A DNA stretch of 64,000 nucleotides from Gammaproteobacteria bacterium (GCA_018814405.1 JAHIZO010000007.1:62001-126000), one strand, 5' to 3'; counted from the first letter of the stretch, positions 1-8,065 are shown. The notes: generated by a model from the letters alone, not told the origin. A program made the numbers and translations.

Positions 1-1
1 C

Positions 2-526
2 TACCTAGATACCTCACCTGTCATCGGCGATAAGACCTACCTGCATCCATCCTGCCAGGTGATCGGCGATGTGACCATCGGTGAAAACAGTTCCATCTGG
101 TGCAACACGGTGTTACGCGGCGATGTGAACCACATCGTGATCGGGCGCTGTTCGAATGTGCAGGACCTGAGCATGGGCCATGTGTCGCACAAGACTCCCG
201 AGAAACCGGATGGCTCGCCGCTCATCATCGGCGACTACGTAACGATCGGGCATTCGGTAATCTTGCATGGCTGCACCATCGGCAACGAGTGCCTGATCGG
301 TATGGGTTCCATCATCATGGACGATGTGGTGATACCCGATCGTGTGATGGTGGGAGCGGGCAGCTTGATCTCGCCGGGCAAGACGCTGGAAGGCGGCATG
401 CTGTACATGGGACGGCCTGCCAAGGCGGTGCGTGCGCTGACTGATGAAGAGATCGAATATCTGCGCTACTCCGCCGAGCATTACATGCGGGTAAAAGACA
501 ATCATCTGAAAAGCGAGGCTGCCTGA
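2..526 (+). CDS. Gamma-carbonic anhydrase-like hexapeptide-repeat protein (5' truncated)
   Basis: The reading frame is open from base 2, so the ORF-track start at 59 (a GTG) is internal and the true start lies before the window. The visible 174 residues are a left-handed beta-helix protein of the YrdA/PaaY gamma-carbonic anhydrase type. Isoleucine-rich hexapeptide turns such as VIGDVTIGEN and LIIGDYVTIGH are visible. Histidines in SMGHVSH and TIGHSVILHGC are placed like the family's three metal ligands. Family members are trimeric zinc or iron proteins; many have weak or no measured CO2 hydration activity, so the substrate is not certain. The C-terminal segment (LTDEEIEYLRYSAEHY) matches the usual helix that follows the beta-helix. 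The next gene begins one base after the stop, suggesting co-transcription. Confidence 0.88.
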   Translation, partial: YLDTSPVIGDKTYLHPSCQVIGDVTIGENSSIWCNTVLRGDVNHIVIGRCSNVQDLSMGHVSHKTPEKPDGSPLIIGDYVTIGHSVILHGCTIGNECLIGMGSIIMDDVVIPDRVMVGAGSLISPGKTLEGGMLYMGRPAKAVRALTDEEIEYLRYSAEHYMRVKDNHLKSEAA

Positions 527-527
527 G

Positions 528-902
528 ATGTTCGGCGACGATATCGTTTTCAGAGTTGAGCGCGAACTGGAATTGGAGATCGAGCGCAAGTGCCTGATCC
601 TGCAGCTGGATAGCCACGATGCTGTGGCGGCACAGGCGTTCGCACATGATGTACTTAACCACCTCGATAGCTATGGCAAAGCCGCTGCCGATGGCGATAT
701 GCAGGCAAGGATCAAGATCGAGCTATATGGTATGGCCGTGTTGATGCACAAGAGTAATACGGCAAATTTTGGTGCGGGCTATATGACACAGCTGGATGCG
801 CTATCTGCGCGTGAATCCGCCTGGGTGAACATTGCACGTGCCATTTGGAACGAACTAGAAAGGCGTAGTTCGATGGATGAAGTTAGGAATGCACAACAAT
901 GA
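528..902 (+). CDS. Hypothetical protein, 124 aa
   Basis: I do not recognise this family. The protein is 124 residues, acidic and probably all alpha-helical, with an N-terminal Glu/Leu/Ile-rich heptad-like stretch (VERELELEIERK) and no signal peptide or membrane segment. It starts one base after the stop of the gamma-carbonic anhydrase gene and ends with an ATGA overlap with the DUF2288 gene, so it is almost certainly translated as part of the same operon. That tight packing is the main evidence that it is real. No catalytic motif is visible and I assign no function. Confidence 0.7.
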   Translation: MFGDDIVFRVERELELEIERKCLILQLDSHDAVAAQAFAHDVLNHLDSYGKAAADGDMQARIKIELYGMAVLMHKSNTANFGAGYMTQLDALSARESAWVNIARAIWNELERRSSMDEVRNAQQ

Positions 903-1219
903 GCATGGAAAACGACGAAAAGCTGCTGCGCGGCCAGATCAACCTTGAGACGGCGCAGATAGCTTGGCGTGAATTGCAACGCTATTTCGCCAGTGGCGCG
1001 ACGGTCTTCGTCGGCCCGGAGCTTGATCTGGTCGAGGTGGCGTATCAGATAGCGAAAGACAATGCGACACAGGTTGGCGAGTGGATGGAACAAGGACAGA
1101 TCGCCCGTGTCACGGATGAACAGGCTTTGGCCTGGCATGAAGCTGACGCCCTTGTGTGGGCCGTGGTCGCTAGACCTTACGTTTTGATACAGGAGAACCG
1201 CCATGTATTACATAGTTGA
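899..1219 (+). CDS. DUF2288 family protein
   Basis: A 106-residue protein whose core (INLETAQIAWRELQRYFASG, then LDLVEVAYQIA) matches the DUF2288 pattern as I recall it. It is a small cytoplasmic helical protein of unknown function found mostly in beta- and gammaproteobacteria and cyanobacteria. The ATG overlaps the previous stop (ATGA); a second ATG two codons in (905) is equally usable. Its 3' end overlaps the start of the DUF302 gene by 17 bases, so the three small genes form one translationally coupled unit. No active-site residues can be proposed. Confidence 0.75.
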   Translation: MSMENDEKLLRGQINLETAQIAWRELQRYFASGATVFVGPELDLVEVAYQIAKDNATQVGEWMEQGQIARVTDEQALAWHEADALVWAVVARPYVLIQENRHVLHS

Positions 1220-1586
1220 TAGCGAGAAACCTTTCGAGCAGGCCTCCGCCGATTTGGAAGCATCCGTGAAGAAACACGGTTTCGGCGTGCTGCATGTGCA
1301 TGACATCGGCAACACACTGCGCGGCAAGGGTCTGGCATTCGAACCGCAGTGCCGTGTGTTCGAGGTGTGTAATCCGGTGCAGGCTTCCAAGGTGATGGCG
1401 GCGGATATGCGCTTGAACATGGCGCTGCCCTGCCGGATCTCGGTCTACACCGAGGGTGGCAAAACGCACATCGGCATGATCAAACCTGCCGCCATCCTCG
1501 CTTCGCTGTCACAGGACCTTGCGCTCAAGGTCGTGGCGCAAGAGGTTGAGCTGAAGACGATGCTGATGATCGACGAGGCGAAGTAG
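1203..1586 (+). CDS. DUF302 domain protein
   Basis: A 127-residue single-domain protein of the DUF302 type. The N-terminal half carries the typical pattern of a Phe-Glu helix followed by a strand with HVHDIGNTLRGKG, and then a region of the CRVFEVCNPVQASKV type. These are the family's recognisable blocks. DUF302 proteins are small dimeric alpha/beta folds of unproven function, sometimes linked to metal or redox stress. A good ribosome-binding site (AGGAG, about 1190-1194) precedes the ATG. The stop codon lies inside a short inverted repeat (GCGAAGTA...TACTTCGC, 1578-1599) shared with the stop of the convergent pap gene and followed by TTTC, probably a weak terminator. Confidence 0.82.
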   Translation: MYYIVDSEKPFEQASADLEASVKKHGFGVLHVHDIGNTLRGKGLAFEPQCRVFEVCNPVQASKVMAADMRLNMALPCRISVYTEGGKTHIGMIKPAAILASLSQDLALKVVAQEVELKTMLMIDEAK

Positions 1587-1590
1587 GCTT

Positions 1591-3081
1591 TTACTTCGCT
1601 TTCTTCAGCGCCGCTTCGATGCGGTCGCACATGGTCTTCAGTATTTTGATGCGGGCAAAATACTTGTCGTTGGCCTCGACCAAAGTCCACGGGGCGATCT
1701 CGGTGCTGGTCCTATCCACCATGTCGCACACCGCGTGTTCGTAGTCGTCCCATTTATCGCGATTGCGCCAATCCTCTTCCGTTATTTTGAATCGCTTGAA
1801 GCCGATCTTCTCGCGCTCCTTGAAACGACGCAGCTGCTCTTCCTTGCTGATCGCAAGCCAGAACTTGACCACCACGATGTGGTGCCGCACCAGTTGCGTC
1901 TCGAAGTCGTTGATCTCGCTGTAGGCGCGCATCCAGTCGGCAACTGAACAGAATTTCTCCACCCGTTCCACCAACACCCGGCCGTACCATGAGCGGTCGA
2001 AGATGGTGACACGGCCGCGCCGCGGCACATGCCGCCAGAAGCGCCACAGATAGGGTTGGGCGCGCTCTTCCTCGGTCGGCGCGGCAATGGGGATGATGTT
2101 GTACTGGCGGGCATCCAGCGCACTGGTGATACGGCGCACCGCGCCACCTTTGCCGGCGGCATCGTTGCCCTCGAACATGGCGACAACCGTAAGCTTTTTG
2201 AATTTTGGGGAACGGGTCAGCATGGCAAGCTTGCCTTGATACTTTTCCAGCTCCCTCACATAGTCCTTCTTGTCCAGCTTCTGCTTCAAATCCAAAGTCT
2301 TCAATACGTTCAGCTGGTCGATCGAAGGCATGGGCGGGGGCGCCGTCACTTCAGTGCTTCGTTTGGCCGGTTGCTTCATGCGTTTGTTGAGCGCGTCGAG
2401 CAGGATCTTGCCGACCGTCAGACTGCGATAGCGCGTGTCATAACCTTCGACGATGGTCCACGGTGCATCGGCCGTACTGGTATGGCGGATCACACGTTCA
2501 TTCACCGCATTGAATTTGTCGTACAAAGTGTAGTGCTCCCAATCACGCTTGGTCACGCGCCAACGCGTCTTGGGATCTTTCTCCAGTGATTTGAGCCGTT
2601 TTTCCTGCTTCTCTCTGGAGAGGTGCATCCAGAATTTGAGTACCAGCGCGCCCTCGTCTACCAGCATCTTTTCCAGTTTCTTGGCACGCTCCAGACTTTG
2701 ATCCAGTTCGGCATTCTTGGTCACACCGCGCACACGGTTGAGGATAGGCCAGGTATACCAAGAGCCGAGGAAGATGCCGATGCGCCCTTTCGGCGGCAAT
2801 TCACGCCAGAAGCGCCACATCATGGGGCGGTCGAGTTCTTCATCGGAAGGCTCTCCCATGCCATGGGTCTGCACAAAGCGCGGGTCCATCCATTCGTTGA
2901 GCAGGTTGACGGTCTCGCCGCGACCCGCGCCATCCACACCGCCGATCAGGATAACGACCGGGAATTTGGCCTGTTTGGCCAGCTCCATCTGCGCTTCAAG
3001 TAAGGCTTCACGCAGCACCGGTACTTCTGCATCGTAGGTGGCTTTGTCCAATTTGTGCCCGAGTTCGGCGGATTCAAACAT
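1591..3081 (-). CDS. pap: Polyphosphate:AMP phosphotransferase (two-domain PPK2)
   Basis: A 496-residue fused PPK2 protein of class II, which uses polyphosphate to phosphorylate AMP to ADP. Two homologous P-loop kinase halves are visible. The C-terminal half (about residues 260-496) has a canonical Walker A (EGNDAAGKGG) and lid/Walker B-like DRSWYGR. The N-terminal half (about 1-240) has altered equivalents (GGVDGAGRGE and GSWYTWP, lacking the DR pair). This agrees with known two-domain PPK2 enzymes in which the C-terminal half is catalytic. It is downstream of sixA (16-base gap), probably in one transcript, and close to ppk1, forming a polyphosphate neighbourhood. It is convergent with the DUF302 gene. 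Confidence 0.9.
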   Translation of the reverse strand: MFESAELGHKLDKATYDAEVPVLREALLEAQMELAKQAKFPVVILIGGVDGAGRGETVNLLNEWMDPRFVQTHGMGEPSDEELDRPMMWRFWRELPPKGRIGIFLGSWYTWPILNRVRGVTKNAELDQSLERAKKLEKMLVDEGALVLKFWMHLSREKQEKRLKSLEKDPKTRWRVTKRDWEHYTLYDKFNAVNERVIRHTSTADAPWTIVEGYDTRYRSLTVGKILLDALNKRMKQPAKRSTEVTAPPPMPSIDQLNVLKTLDLKQKLDKKDYVRELEKYQGKLAMLTRSPKFKKLTVVAMFEGNDAAGKGGAVRRITSALDARQYNIIPIAAPTEEERAQPYLWRFWRHVPRRGRVTIFDRSWYGRVLVERVEKFCSVADWMRAYSEINDFETQLVRHHIVVVKFWLAISKEEQLRRFKEREKIGFKRFKITEEDWRNRDKWDDYEHAVCDMVDRTSTEIAPWTLVEANDKYFARIKILKTMCDRIEAALKKAK

Positions 3082-3097
3082 TCTCTTCTCCCTATGG

Positions 3098-3550
3098 TTA
3101 CAGGCTTTCCGGGGTGATGGCCAATTTCAGATTGGTCTGGAAGTCGCCTTCGTTCGTGCGTCGTGTCAGCCACCACACCGCGCCTTTTTTTACGCTGAAA
3201 CCGGCGTTCGAATCTGACAGCAGCTGGGCAGCGATCTGTCCCAGCGTGGGCTGGTGTCCGACCACCAACACAGCGCCTTCTGCATCCGGCCAGCCGACGG
3301 CATCCAATACATTTTGCGGGCTCGCGGATGTGCCCAGTGCTGCATCGGTGATGTAGTGTTTGGTGAGTGCGAGTGCGGTCTGTTGCGTACGCTTGGCAGG
3401 ACTGACCAATATACGGGTGTGTTCGGGTAAACGGTCACGCAGGAAGGCGGCCATCTTGTCAGCTTGCTTGCGACCTTTGCCGGTCAATTCGCGGTCGATA
3501 TCGGGCGTCCCGTCTTCTGCCTCGGCGTGTCGCCAAAGTATCAGTTCCAT
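3098..3550 (-). CDS. sixA: Phosphohistidine phosphatase SixA
   Basis: A 150-residue histidine-phosphatase-superfamily protein. The RHG-type motif is LWRHAEAE at residues 5-12, where His8 would be the phosphorylated nucleophile. The second core histidine is in VVGHQPTLG near residue 110. The length and the lack of an inserted cap domain fit SixA, which in E. coli removes phosphate from histidine phosphotransfer domains and the nitrogen phosphotransfer protein NPr. It starts the minus-strand pair sixA-pap and is divergent from the H1-like gene across an 84-base spacer. Placement beside ppk and pap genes suggests, but does not prove, a link to phosphate metabolism. Confidence 0.88.
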   Translation of the reverse strand: MELILWRHAEAEDGTPDIDRELTGKGRKQADKMAAFLRDRLPEHTRILVSPAKRTQQTALALTKHYITDAALGTSASPQNVLDAVGWPDAEGAVLVVGHQPTLGQIAAQLLSDSNAGFSVKKGAVWWLTRRTNEGDFQTNLKLAITPESL

Positions 3551-3597
3551 GCTGCCTCTCCCGAAATATTACAATCGTGTCAGCAGGATATACCGTC

Positions 3598-3603
3598 TAT
3601 ACT
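3598..3603 (+). promoter_or_regulatory. Possible -10 element for the H1-like gene
   Basis: TATACT lies 32 bases before the ATG at 3635, inside the 84-base divergent spacer with sixA. No good -35 is visible at the expected distance, so this is only a candidate. A ribosome-binding sequence (CTGGAG) lies just before the start codon. Confidence 0.3.
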
Positions 3604-3634
3604 GTTTTTGCCATCTCACTACTGGAGACTCAAC

Positions 3635-4024
3635 ATGGTCACACCCGCCACCAAAAAAGCCACACCTGTTGCACGTAAATCTGCCAGCACGACACGCAGT
3701 GCTACAACCGCCAAGGCTAAAGCGACACCAAAGCCGGTCAGCACAGCTCGTAGAACCACAGCTGCTGCAAAACCGGCAGCCAAGCCCGCAACTAAACCTG
3801 CCAAGAAAGTCAAAGTAGTGCGCGACAGCTTCAGCATGCCGCAGGATGATTACGCGTTGATCGCGAAGCTGAAAGAGAGATTGCTAGCCAGTGGCTTGCA
3901 GGTCAAGAAGAGCGCGCTGTTGCGTGCCGGCCTGCAGTTGTTGGACAAGAGTAGCGCACTGCAGTTGAAGCGCGTGATCTCCGGCCTGACACCGATCAAG
4001 ACCGGCAGGCCGAAGAAGCACTAA
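3635..4024 (+). CDS. Histone H1-like Lys/Ala-rich protein with C-terminal helical domain
   Basis: The ORF-track start (3464) is too early; the ATG at 3635 follows a CTGGAG ribosome-binding site and gives 129 residues. Residues 1-60 are a low-complexity basic tail of Lys, Ala, Thr and Pro (ATKKAT, AAAKPAAKPATKPAKK) like bacterial histone-H1 analogues (AlgP, Hc1). The last 70 residues are a folded, helical region (VRDSFSMPQDDYALIAKLK ... TGRPKKH). I recall similar proteins next to ppk in other proteobacteria. Likely roles are binding DNA and/or polyphosphate through the basic tail; this is inference. It is convergent with ppk1 and their stop codons overlap (CTAA), with no terminator between. 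Confidence 0.8.
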   Translation: MVTPATKKATPVARKSASTTRSATTAKAKATPKPVSTARRTTAAAKPAAKPATKPAKKVKVVRDSFSMPQDDYALIAKLKERLLASGLQVKKSALLRAGLQLLDKSSALQLKRVISGLTPIKTGRPKKH

Positions 4025-6117
4025 GCGCTTTCTTCTTCTTTTGGCGTTGGCATCTGCCCCAATAGGGCCGCCAACTCGACTTGTGCGTTGACGGGTTTAC
4101 TGCGATTCGGTTTCTTGCGGTGCCAGAAGCCGTTGCAGTCCATCTCCCATGCCTGCCGGTTGTCTTTCAGGTAGATATTCAACCCTTCATCCAGCACACG
4201 CTTCTTCAGTTTCTTGTCGAGGATGGGGAAGCACGCTTCGATACGACGGAAGAAGTTGCGATCCATCCAGTCGGCACTTGCCAGATAGATATCCTCCTTG
4301 CCACCATTGCGGAAGTAGAAAATACGGGTATGTTCCAGGAAGCGTCCGATGATGGAACGTACGCGGATGTTCTCCGAAAGTCCTTTCACCCCGGGTCGCA
4401 AAGCGCAGACACCGCGCACGATGAGGTCAACTTTCACACCCGCTTGCGAAGCTTCGTACAACGTGTTGATGGTCTCCGGCTCCAGCAGGGCATTCATCTT
4501 GGCGATGACGTGTGCCGGCTTGCCTGCCTGCGCCAGCGCGATCTCGTTGCGGATAGATTCCAGCACCTTGCTGTGCAATGTGAACGGTGACTGCCACAGA
4601 TGTTTGAGCTTGCTCGCCTTGCCCAGTCCGGTGAGCTGAACGAAGATCTCATTCACGTCGCTGCACACTTCCTCATCGCAGGTGAACAATCCAAAGTCGG
4701 TATACAGGCGCGCAGTGCGCGGATGATAGTTGCCAGTGCCCAGATGCACGTAGCGACGCAAACCACCCTCTTCGCGGCGCACCACCATCAGCAATTTGGC
4801 ATGCGTCTTATGGCCGACCACACCGTACACGACATGTGCGCCGACCTGCTCTAACCGTGATGCCCAGACGATGTTGGCTTCTTCGTCGAAGCGTGCCAAT
4901 AGCTCCACAACGACCGTGACTTCTTTGCCGCGCTTGGCTGCCGCAATCAAGGCATCCATCAATTCTGAATCGACACCGGTACGGTACACCGTCTGCTTGA
5001 TCGCCACCACTTCGGGATCTGCCGCTGCCTGCTGGATGAAATCGATCACTGGCCGGAACGACTGATAGGGATGATGTAGCAGCACGTCTCCCTTGCGTAT
5101 GACCTTGAACATGTCCGCGCCCTTCTTCTTCAGCAGGGGCGGCATGCCGGGCACGAACGATGGGAATTTTAGATCTGGCCTTTCCACCTTATCGGGGATG
5201 CCCATGAGGCGTACCAGATTGACGGGGCCATGCACGCGATACAGATCGTCGTTGTTCAATTCAAAATGTTGCAACAGAAAATCCGCCAATTCCGGTGGAC
5301 AGTTATCTGCCACTTCCAGTCGCACTGCATCACCGAAATGACGCTGTGGTAATTCACCCTGCAGGCTGATACGCAGATTCTTCACTTCTTCCTCGTCCAC
5401 GAACAGATCACTGTTGCGGGTGACGCGGAACTGATAGCAGCCCTTCACCTCCATGCCGGAGAACAGTTCGCCCACGTGTGCATGCAGGATGGATGACAAA
5501 AATACAAATCCATGCGGACAGCCGGCGATCTCGGGCGGCATCAGGATCGCGCGTGGCAACACGCGCGGTGCCTGCACGATGGCTTTGGCGGAATTGCGGC
5601 CGAAGGCATCCTTACCTTGTAATTCCACTGCGAAATTCAGGCTCTTGTTGAGTACGCGCGGGAAAGGATGTGCCGGATCGAGCCCGATCGGTGTCAGTAC
5701 CGGCATCACTTCACGCAGAAAGAAGTCTTTAACCCAATCCTTCTGGGCCGTATTCCAATGCGTGCGACGCAGAAACTTGATGCCCTGTGCCGCCAGTGCC
5801 GGCACCAGCTCTTCGTTAAACAGCTGATATTGGCGAGCGATCAGCTGATGCGTCGGACCGAACAGACGCTTGAGGATCTGTGAAGCTTCCAAGCCGTCTG
5901 CTCCTGCAGCGATGCCTCCCAGCCGGACTTGCTCCTTCAGACCTGCGACACGTATCTCAAAGAACTCGTCCAGATTGCTGCTGACGATGCACAGATACTT
6001 GAGCCGTTCCAGCAACTGCACACTCGGATCCTCCGCCTGCGCCAATACGCGCCGGTTGAACTCGAGCAGGCCGAGTTCACGGTTGAGGAAGTTCTGTGCG
6101 GTGTAGGTCTTGGCCAC
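4021..6117 (-). CDS. ppk1: Polyphosphate kinase 1
   Basis: Polyphosphate kinase, reversibly making long-chain polyphosphate from ATP at the membrane. The 802-residue ORF-track entry runs back through yggX in another frame. The family's start is the GTG at 6117 (VAKTYTAQNFLNRELGLLEF), two bases after the yggX stop, giving 698 residues, the usual length. The four-domain architecture is complete: N-terminal helical domain (NRELGLLEFNRRVL, SSNLDEFFEIR), head domain, and two PLD-like catalytic domains. The catalytic histidine regions are VVGHKTHAK and FLEHTRIFYFRNGG. It is co-transcribed with yggX and convergent, with overlapping stops, with the H1-like gene. The pap and sixA genes are nearby. Confidence 0.96.
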   Translation of the reverse strand: MAKTYTAQNFLNRELGLLEFNRRVLAQAEDPSVQLLERLKYLCIVSSNLDEFFEIRVAGLKEQVRLGGIAAGADGLEASQILKRLFGPTHQLIARQYQLFNEELVPALAAQGIKFLRRTHWNTAQKDWVKDFFLREVMPVLTPIGLDPAHPFPRVLNKSLNFAVELQGKDAFGRNSAKAIVQAPRVLPRAILMPPEIAGCPHGFVFLSSILHAHVGELFSGMEVKGCYQFRVTRNSDLFVDEEEVKNLRISLQGELPQRHFGDAVRLEVADNCPPELADFLLQHFELNNDDLYRVHGPVNLVRLMGIPDKVERPDLKFPSFVPGMPPLLKKKGADMFKVIRKGDVLLHHPYQSFRPVIDFIQQAAADPEVVAIKQTVYRTGVDSELMDALIAAAKRGKEVTVVVELLARFDEEANIVWASRLEQVGAHVVYGVVGHKTHAKLLMVVRREEGGLRRYVHLGTGNYHPRTARLYTDFGLFTCDEEVCSDVNEIFVQLTGLGKASKLKHLWQSPFTLHSKVLESIRNEIALAQAGKPAHVIAKMNALLEPETINTLYEASQAGVKVDLIVRGVCALRPGVKGLSENIRVRSIIGRFLEHTRIFYFRNGGKEDIYLASADWMDRNFFRRIEACFPILDKKLKKRVLDEGLNIYLKDNRQAWEMDCNGFWHRKKPNRSKPVNAQVELAALLGQMPTPKEEESA

Positions 6118-6119
6118 GC

Positions 6120-6392
6120 TTAGTTTTTTGGCGGCACGAAGCCCTGCGGCATCTGCGCTTCCCCGCCGAAGAAGTAGTTCTCCATCTGTTGCGCCAGATA
6201 CTGGCGTGCCTTGATGTCCGCCAGATTGAGGCGGTTCTCGTTCACCAGCATGGTCTGGAACTTGATCCAACCCTGCCATGCTTCCTTCGACACGTTGTCG
6301 AATATGCGCTGTCCCAGCGGACCGGGATAGGTCGGGCGCTCCAGCCCTTCCGCTTCGCGACCCAGTTTTACGCACTGCACCATTCTTGTCAT
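6120..6392 (-). CDS. yggX: Probable Fe(2+)-trafficking protein YggX
   Basis: A 90-residue protein matching YggX throughout: N-terminal [20 protein letters not shown] with the conserved cysteine at residue 7, the KEAWQGW block, and the [11 protein letters not shown]-like segment ([18 protein letters not shown]). YggX is a small cytoplasmic protein that protects iron-sulfur proteins from oxidative damage and is thought to handle labile Fe(2+). It lies immediately upstream of ppk1 in the same direction with a two-base gap, an arrangement that suggests translational coupling. The upstream 200 bases contain a long palindrome and no other gene. Confidence 0.95.
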   Translation of the reverse strand: MTRMVQCVKLGREAEGLERPTYPGPLGQRIFDNVSKEAWQGWIKFQTMLVNENRLNLADIKARQYLAQQMENYFFGGEAQMPQGFVPPKN

Positions 6393-6460
6393 TGATCTTC
6401 TCCATAGCCGGTTGATGATAGGCGCGCAATGTTACACGCCGATGAAACGAAGCATCTCAT

Positions 6461-6601
6461 GGGTGTCTCTAAAAATTCAAAATTCTAAGTAAGACAAGAC
6501 GCGAGCAAAAAATTACGACGCAGCATATGTTTGATATGTAAGGAGTAATTTTTTGCAAGCAACGCAGTATTACGACGAAGTTTGGGTTTTTAGAGATGCC
6601 C
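6461..6601. repeat. 141-bp long imperfect palindrome (MITE-like repeat)
   Basis: The outer ends are inverted repeats: GGGTGTCTCTAAAAA at the left, and GGGCATCTCTAAAAA read on the opposite strand from the right. Inner arms also pair: GCGAGCAAAAAATTAC (from 6501) against the complement of GTAATTTTTTGCAAGC, and further out GTAAGACAAGACGC against the complement of a segment around 6561-6575. The whole element can fold into one long hairpin around ATGTTTGATAT. It has no ORF. Its right end touches the argA stop codon (TCA at 6602-6604). I see only one copy in this window. It looks like a non-autonomous repeat or a large bidirectional terminator; the family is unidentified. Confidence 0.7.
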
Positions 6602-7921
6602 TCATTTCAGATTCTTTACAAATACCTTTGAGCGGCGCTGGTAGTTGTACAAAGCCTTCTTCTCCTTGGGCAGCTGATTGACATCCGCTTCCTTGAAGCC
6701 GCGCTCGATGAACCAATGCGCAGTACGCGTAGTCAGCACGAACAACTTCTTCATGCCTTGGCTCTTGGCCAGCGCCCCCATGTGGTTGAGGACAGCCTCG
6801 CCATAGCCTTGGTCACGATACTGGCTGTCCACAGCCATACACGCCAGCTCTGCAGACGCTTCATTGGGGAACGGATACAGCGCAGCACAGCCGATGATGC
6901 GATGGTCGTGTTCCAGCACTTCGAAGCGTGATATCTCGCGCTCCAGCAACTCGCGCGAACGCCGCACCAGAATGCCTTCTTCTTCCAAGGGGCGCAGCAA
7001 CTGCAAAATGCCGCCCACATCCTCGATGGTCGCTGCCCGCAAAGTATTGAGCGTGGATTCGACCACCATGGTGCCGATGCCGTCGTCGCTGAACAGCTCC
7101 TGCAACACCGCTCCGTCTACATGACGGCTGACGAGGTGCGTGCGTGCCACGCCTGCCTCACAAGCGCGGACGGCACAGGGCAAGAACAGGCTGATGTCAT
7201 CGGGAAGCTTGCGCTTGCCGGACAAGATGGCTTGTGCTTGACTGATGGTCAGCTCTTTTAACAGCCCGCCCTTTTTCTCCTGCACACCGTCTGTGTCCAT
7301 CAGGAACACCAACTTGTCGGCATCGAGTGCGATGGCGGTGGCAGTCGCAACATCTTCCAGTGTGAGATTGAATACCTCACCGGTAGGCGAATATCCCAGT
7401 GGCGAAAGCAGCACGACTTCGCCGAAGTCCATGCGGTCATTCAATGCGGCAGCGTCCACTTTGCGCACACTGCCGGTATGCATCAGATCGACCCCGTTGA
7501 TGACGCCGAGCGGTTGAGCAGTGATGAAGTTGCCGCCGGCCACGCGGATGTCGGCATTCGCCATCGGCGAATTGGCCAGCCCCATCGACAGCAGCGCCTC
7601 GATCTCGACCCGCACGCGCCCGACTGCCTCCTTCACGCAAATCATGGTCTCGGCATCGGTCATGCGTACCCCGTGATGGTAAGCGTCTTCCAGCTTGTTC
7701 TTGGCCAGATGCTGTTCGATCTGCGGCCGGGCGCCGTGTACCAGCACCAGCCGGATGCCCAGTGCCGCCAGCAGATTGAAGTCGTGCGTCAGTTCGACGA
7801 ACTTACCGTCCGCCACCACTTCGCCGCCGAATGCGATGACGAAAGTCTTGCCGCGGAAGGCATTGATGTAAGGCGCGACCGAACGGAACCAGTTGACGAA
7901 CTCGGTGGACTGGAATGGCAT
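6602..7921 (-). CDS. argA: Amino-acid N-acetyltransferase (N-acetylglutamate synthase)
   Basis: First enzyme of arginine biosynthesis, acetylating glutamate with acetyl-CoA. An amino-acid-kinase-like regulatory domain (about residues 1-290: FVIAFGGEVVADGKF, LVLVHGARPQIE, AGGNFITAQPLGVINGVDL) is followed by a GNAT acetyltransferase domain (about 291-439: ACMAVDSQYRDQGYGEAVL with the acetyl-CoA-binding Q/RxxGxG/A-type loop). The track start at 7948 is a TTG; the ATG at 7921 gives 439 residues, the family length, and is preferred although no clear ribosome-binding site precedes either. The stop abuts the palindromic element. It is divergent from the membrane-protein gene at 8066. Confidence 0.95.
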   Translation of the reverse strand: MPFQSTEFVNWFRSVAPYINAFRGKTFVIAFGGEVVADGKFVELTHDFNLLAALGIRLVLVHGARPQIEQHLAKNKLEDAYHHGVRMTDAETMICVKEAVGRVRVEIEALLSMGLANSPMANADIRVAGGNFITAQPLGVINGVDLMHTGSVRKVDAAALNDRMDFGEVVLLSPLGYSPTGEVFNLTLEDVATATAIALDADKLVFLMDTDGVQEKKGGLLKELTISQAQAILSGKRKLPDDISLFLPCAVRACEAGVARTHLVSRHVDGAVLQELFSDDGIGTMVVESTLNTLRAATIEDVGGILQLLRPLEEEGILVRRSRELLEREISRFEVLEHDHRIIGCAALYPFPNEASAELACMAVDSQYRDQGYGEAVLNHMGALAKSQGMKKLFVLTTRTAHWFIERGFKEADVNQLPKEKKALYNYQRRSKVFVKNLK

Positions 7922-7986
7922 GGCTATCGTTTCGGGAGAAGTTGGCAACGTTTGTAATTAGACACCCAGAACGAAAAAATTGCCAT

Positions 7987-8014
7987 TTGTCACTCAATGT
8001 AAAGAGACTAGAAT
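7987..8014 (+). promoter_or_regulatory. Candidate sigma-70 promoter for the 8066 membrane protein
   Basis: TTGTCA (7987-7992) and TAGAAT (8009-8014) are separated by 16 bases and lie about 50 bases before the ATG at 8066, in the 144-base divergent spacer with argA. Both hexamers match the consensus at four or more positions. No operator is evident. Confidence 0.4.
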
Positions 8015-8065
8015 CGAATCAACAATCAAGCAGACAGCAAGCGTCTCCATGCAAAGGGTGTAGCC

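Noticed and set aside
6118-6429. N-terminal 104-residue extension of ppk1 in the ORF track
   Set aside because: It overlaps yggX in another frame; the family sequence begins at the GTG at 6117, two bases after the yggX stop.
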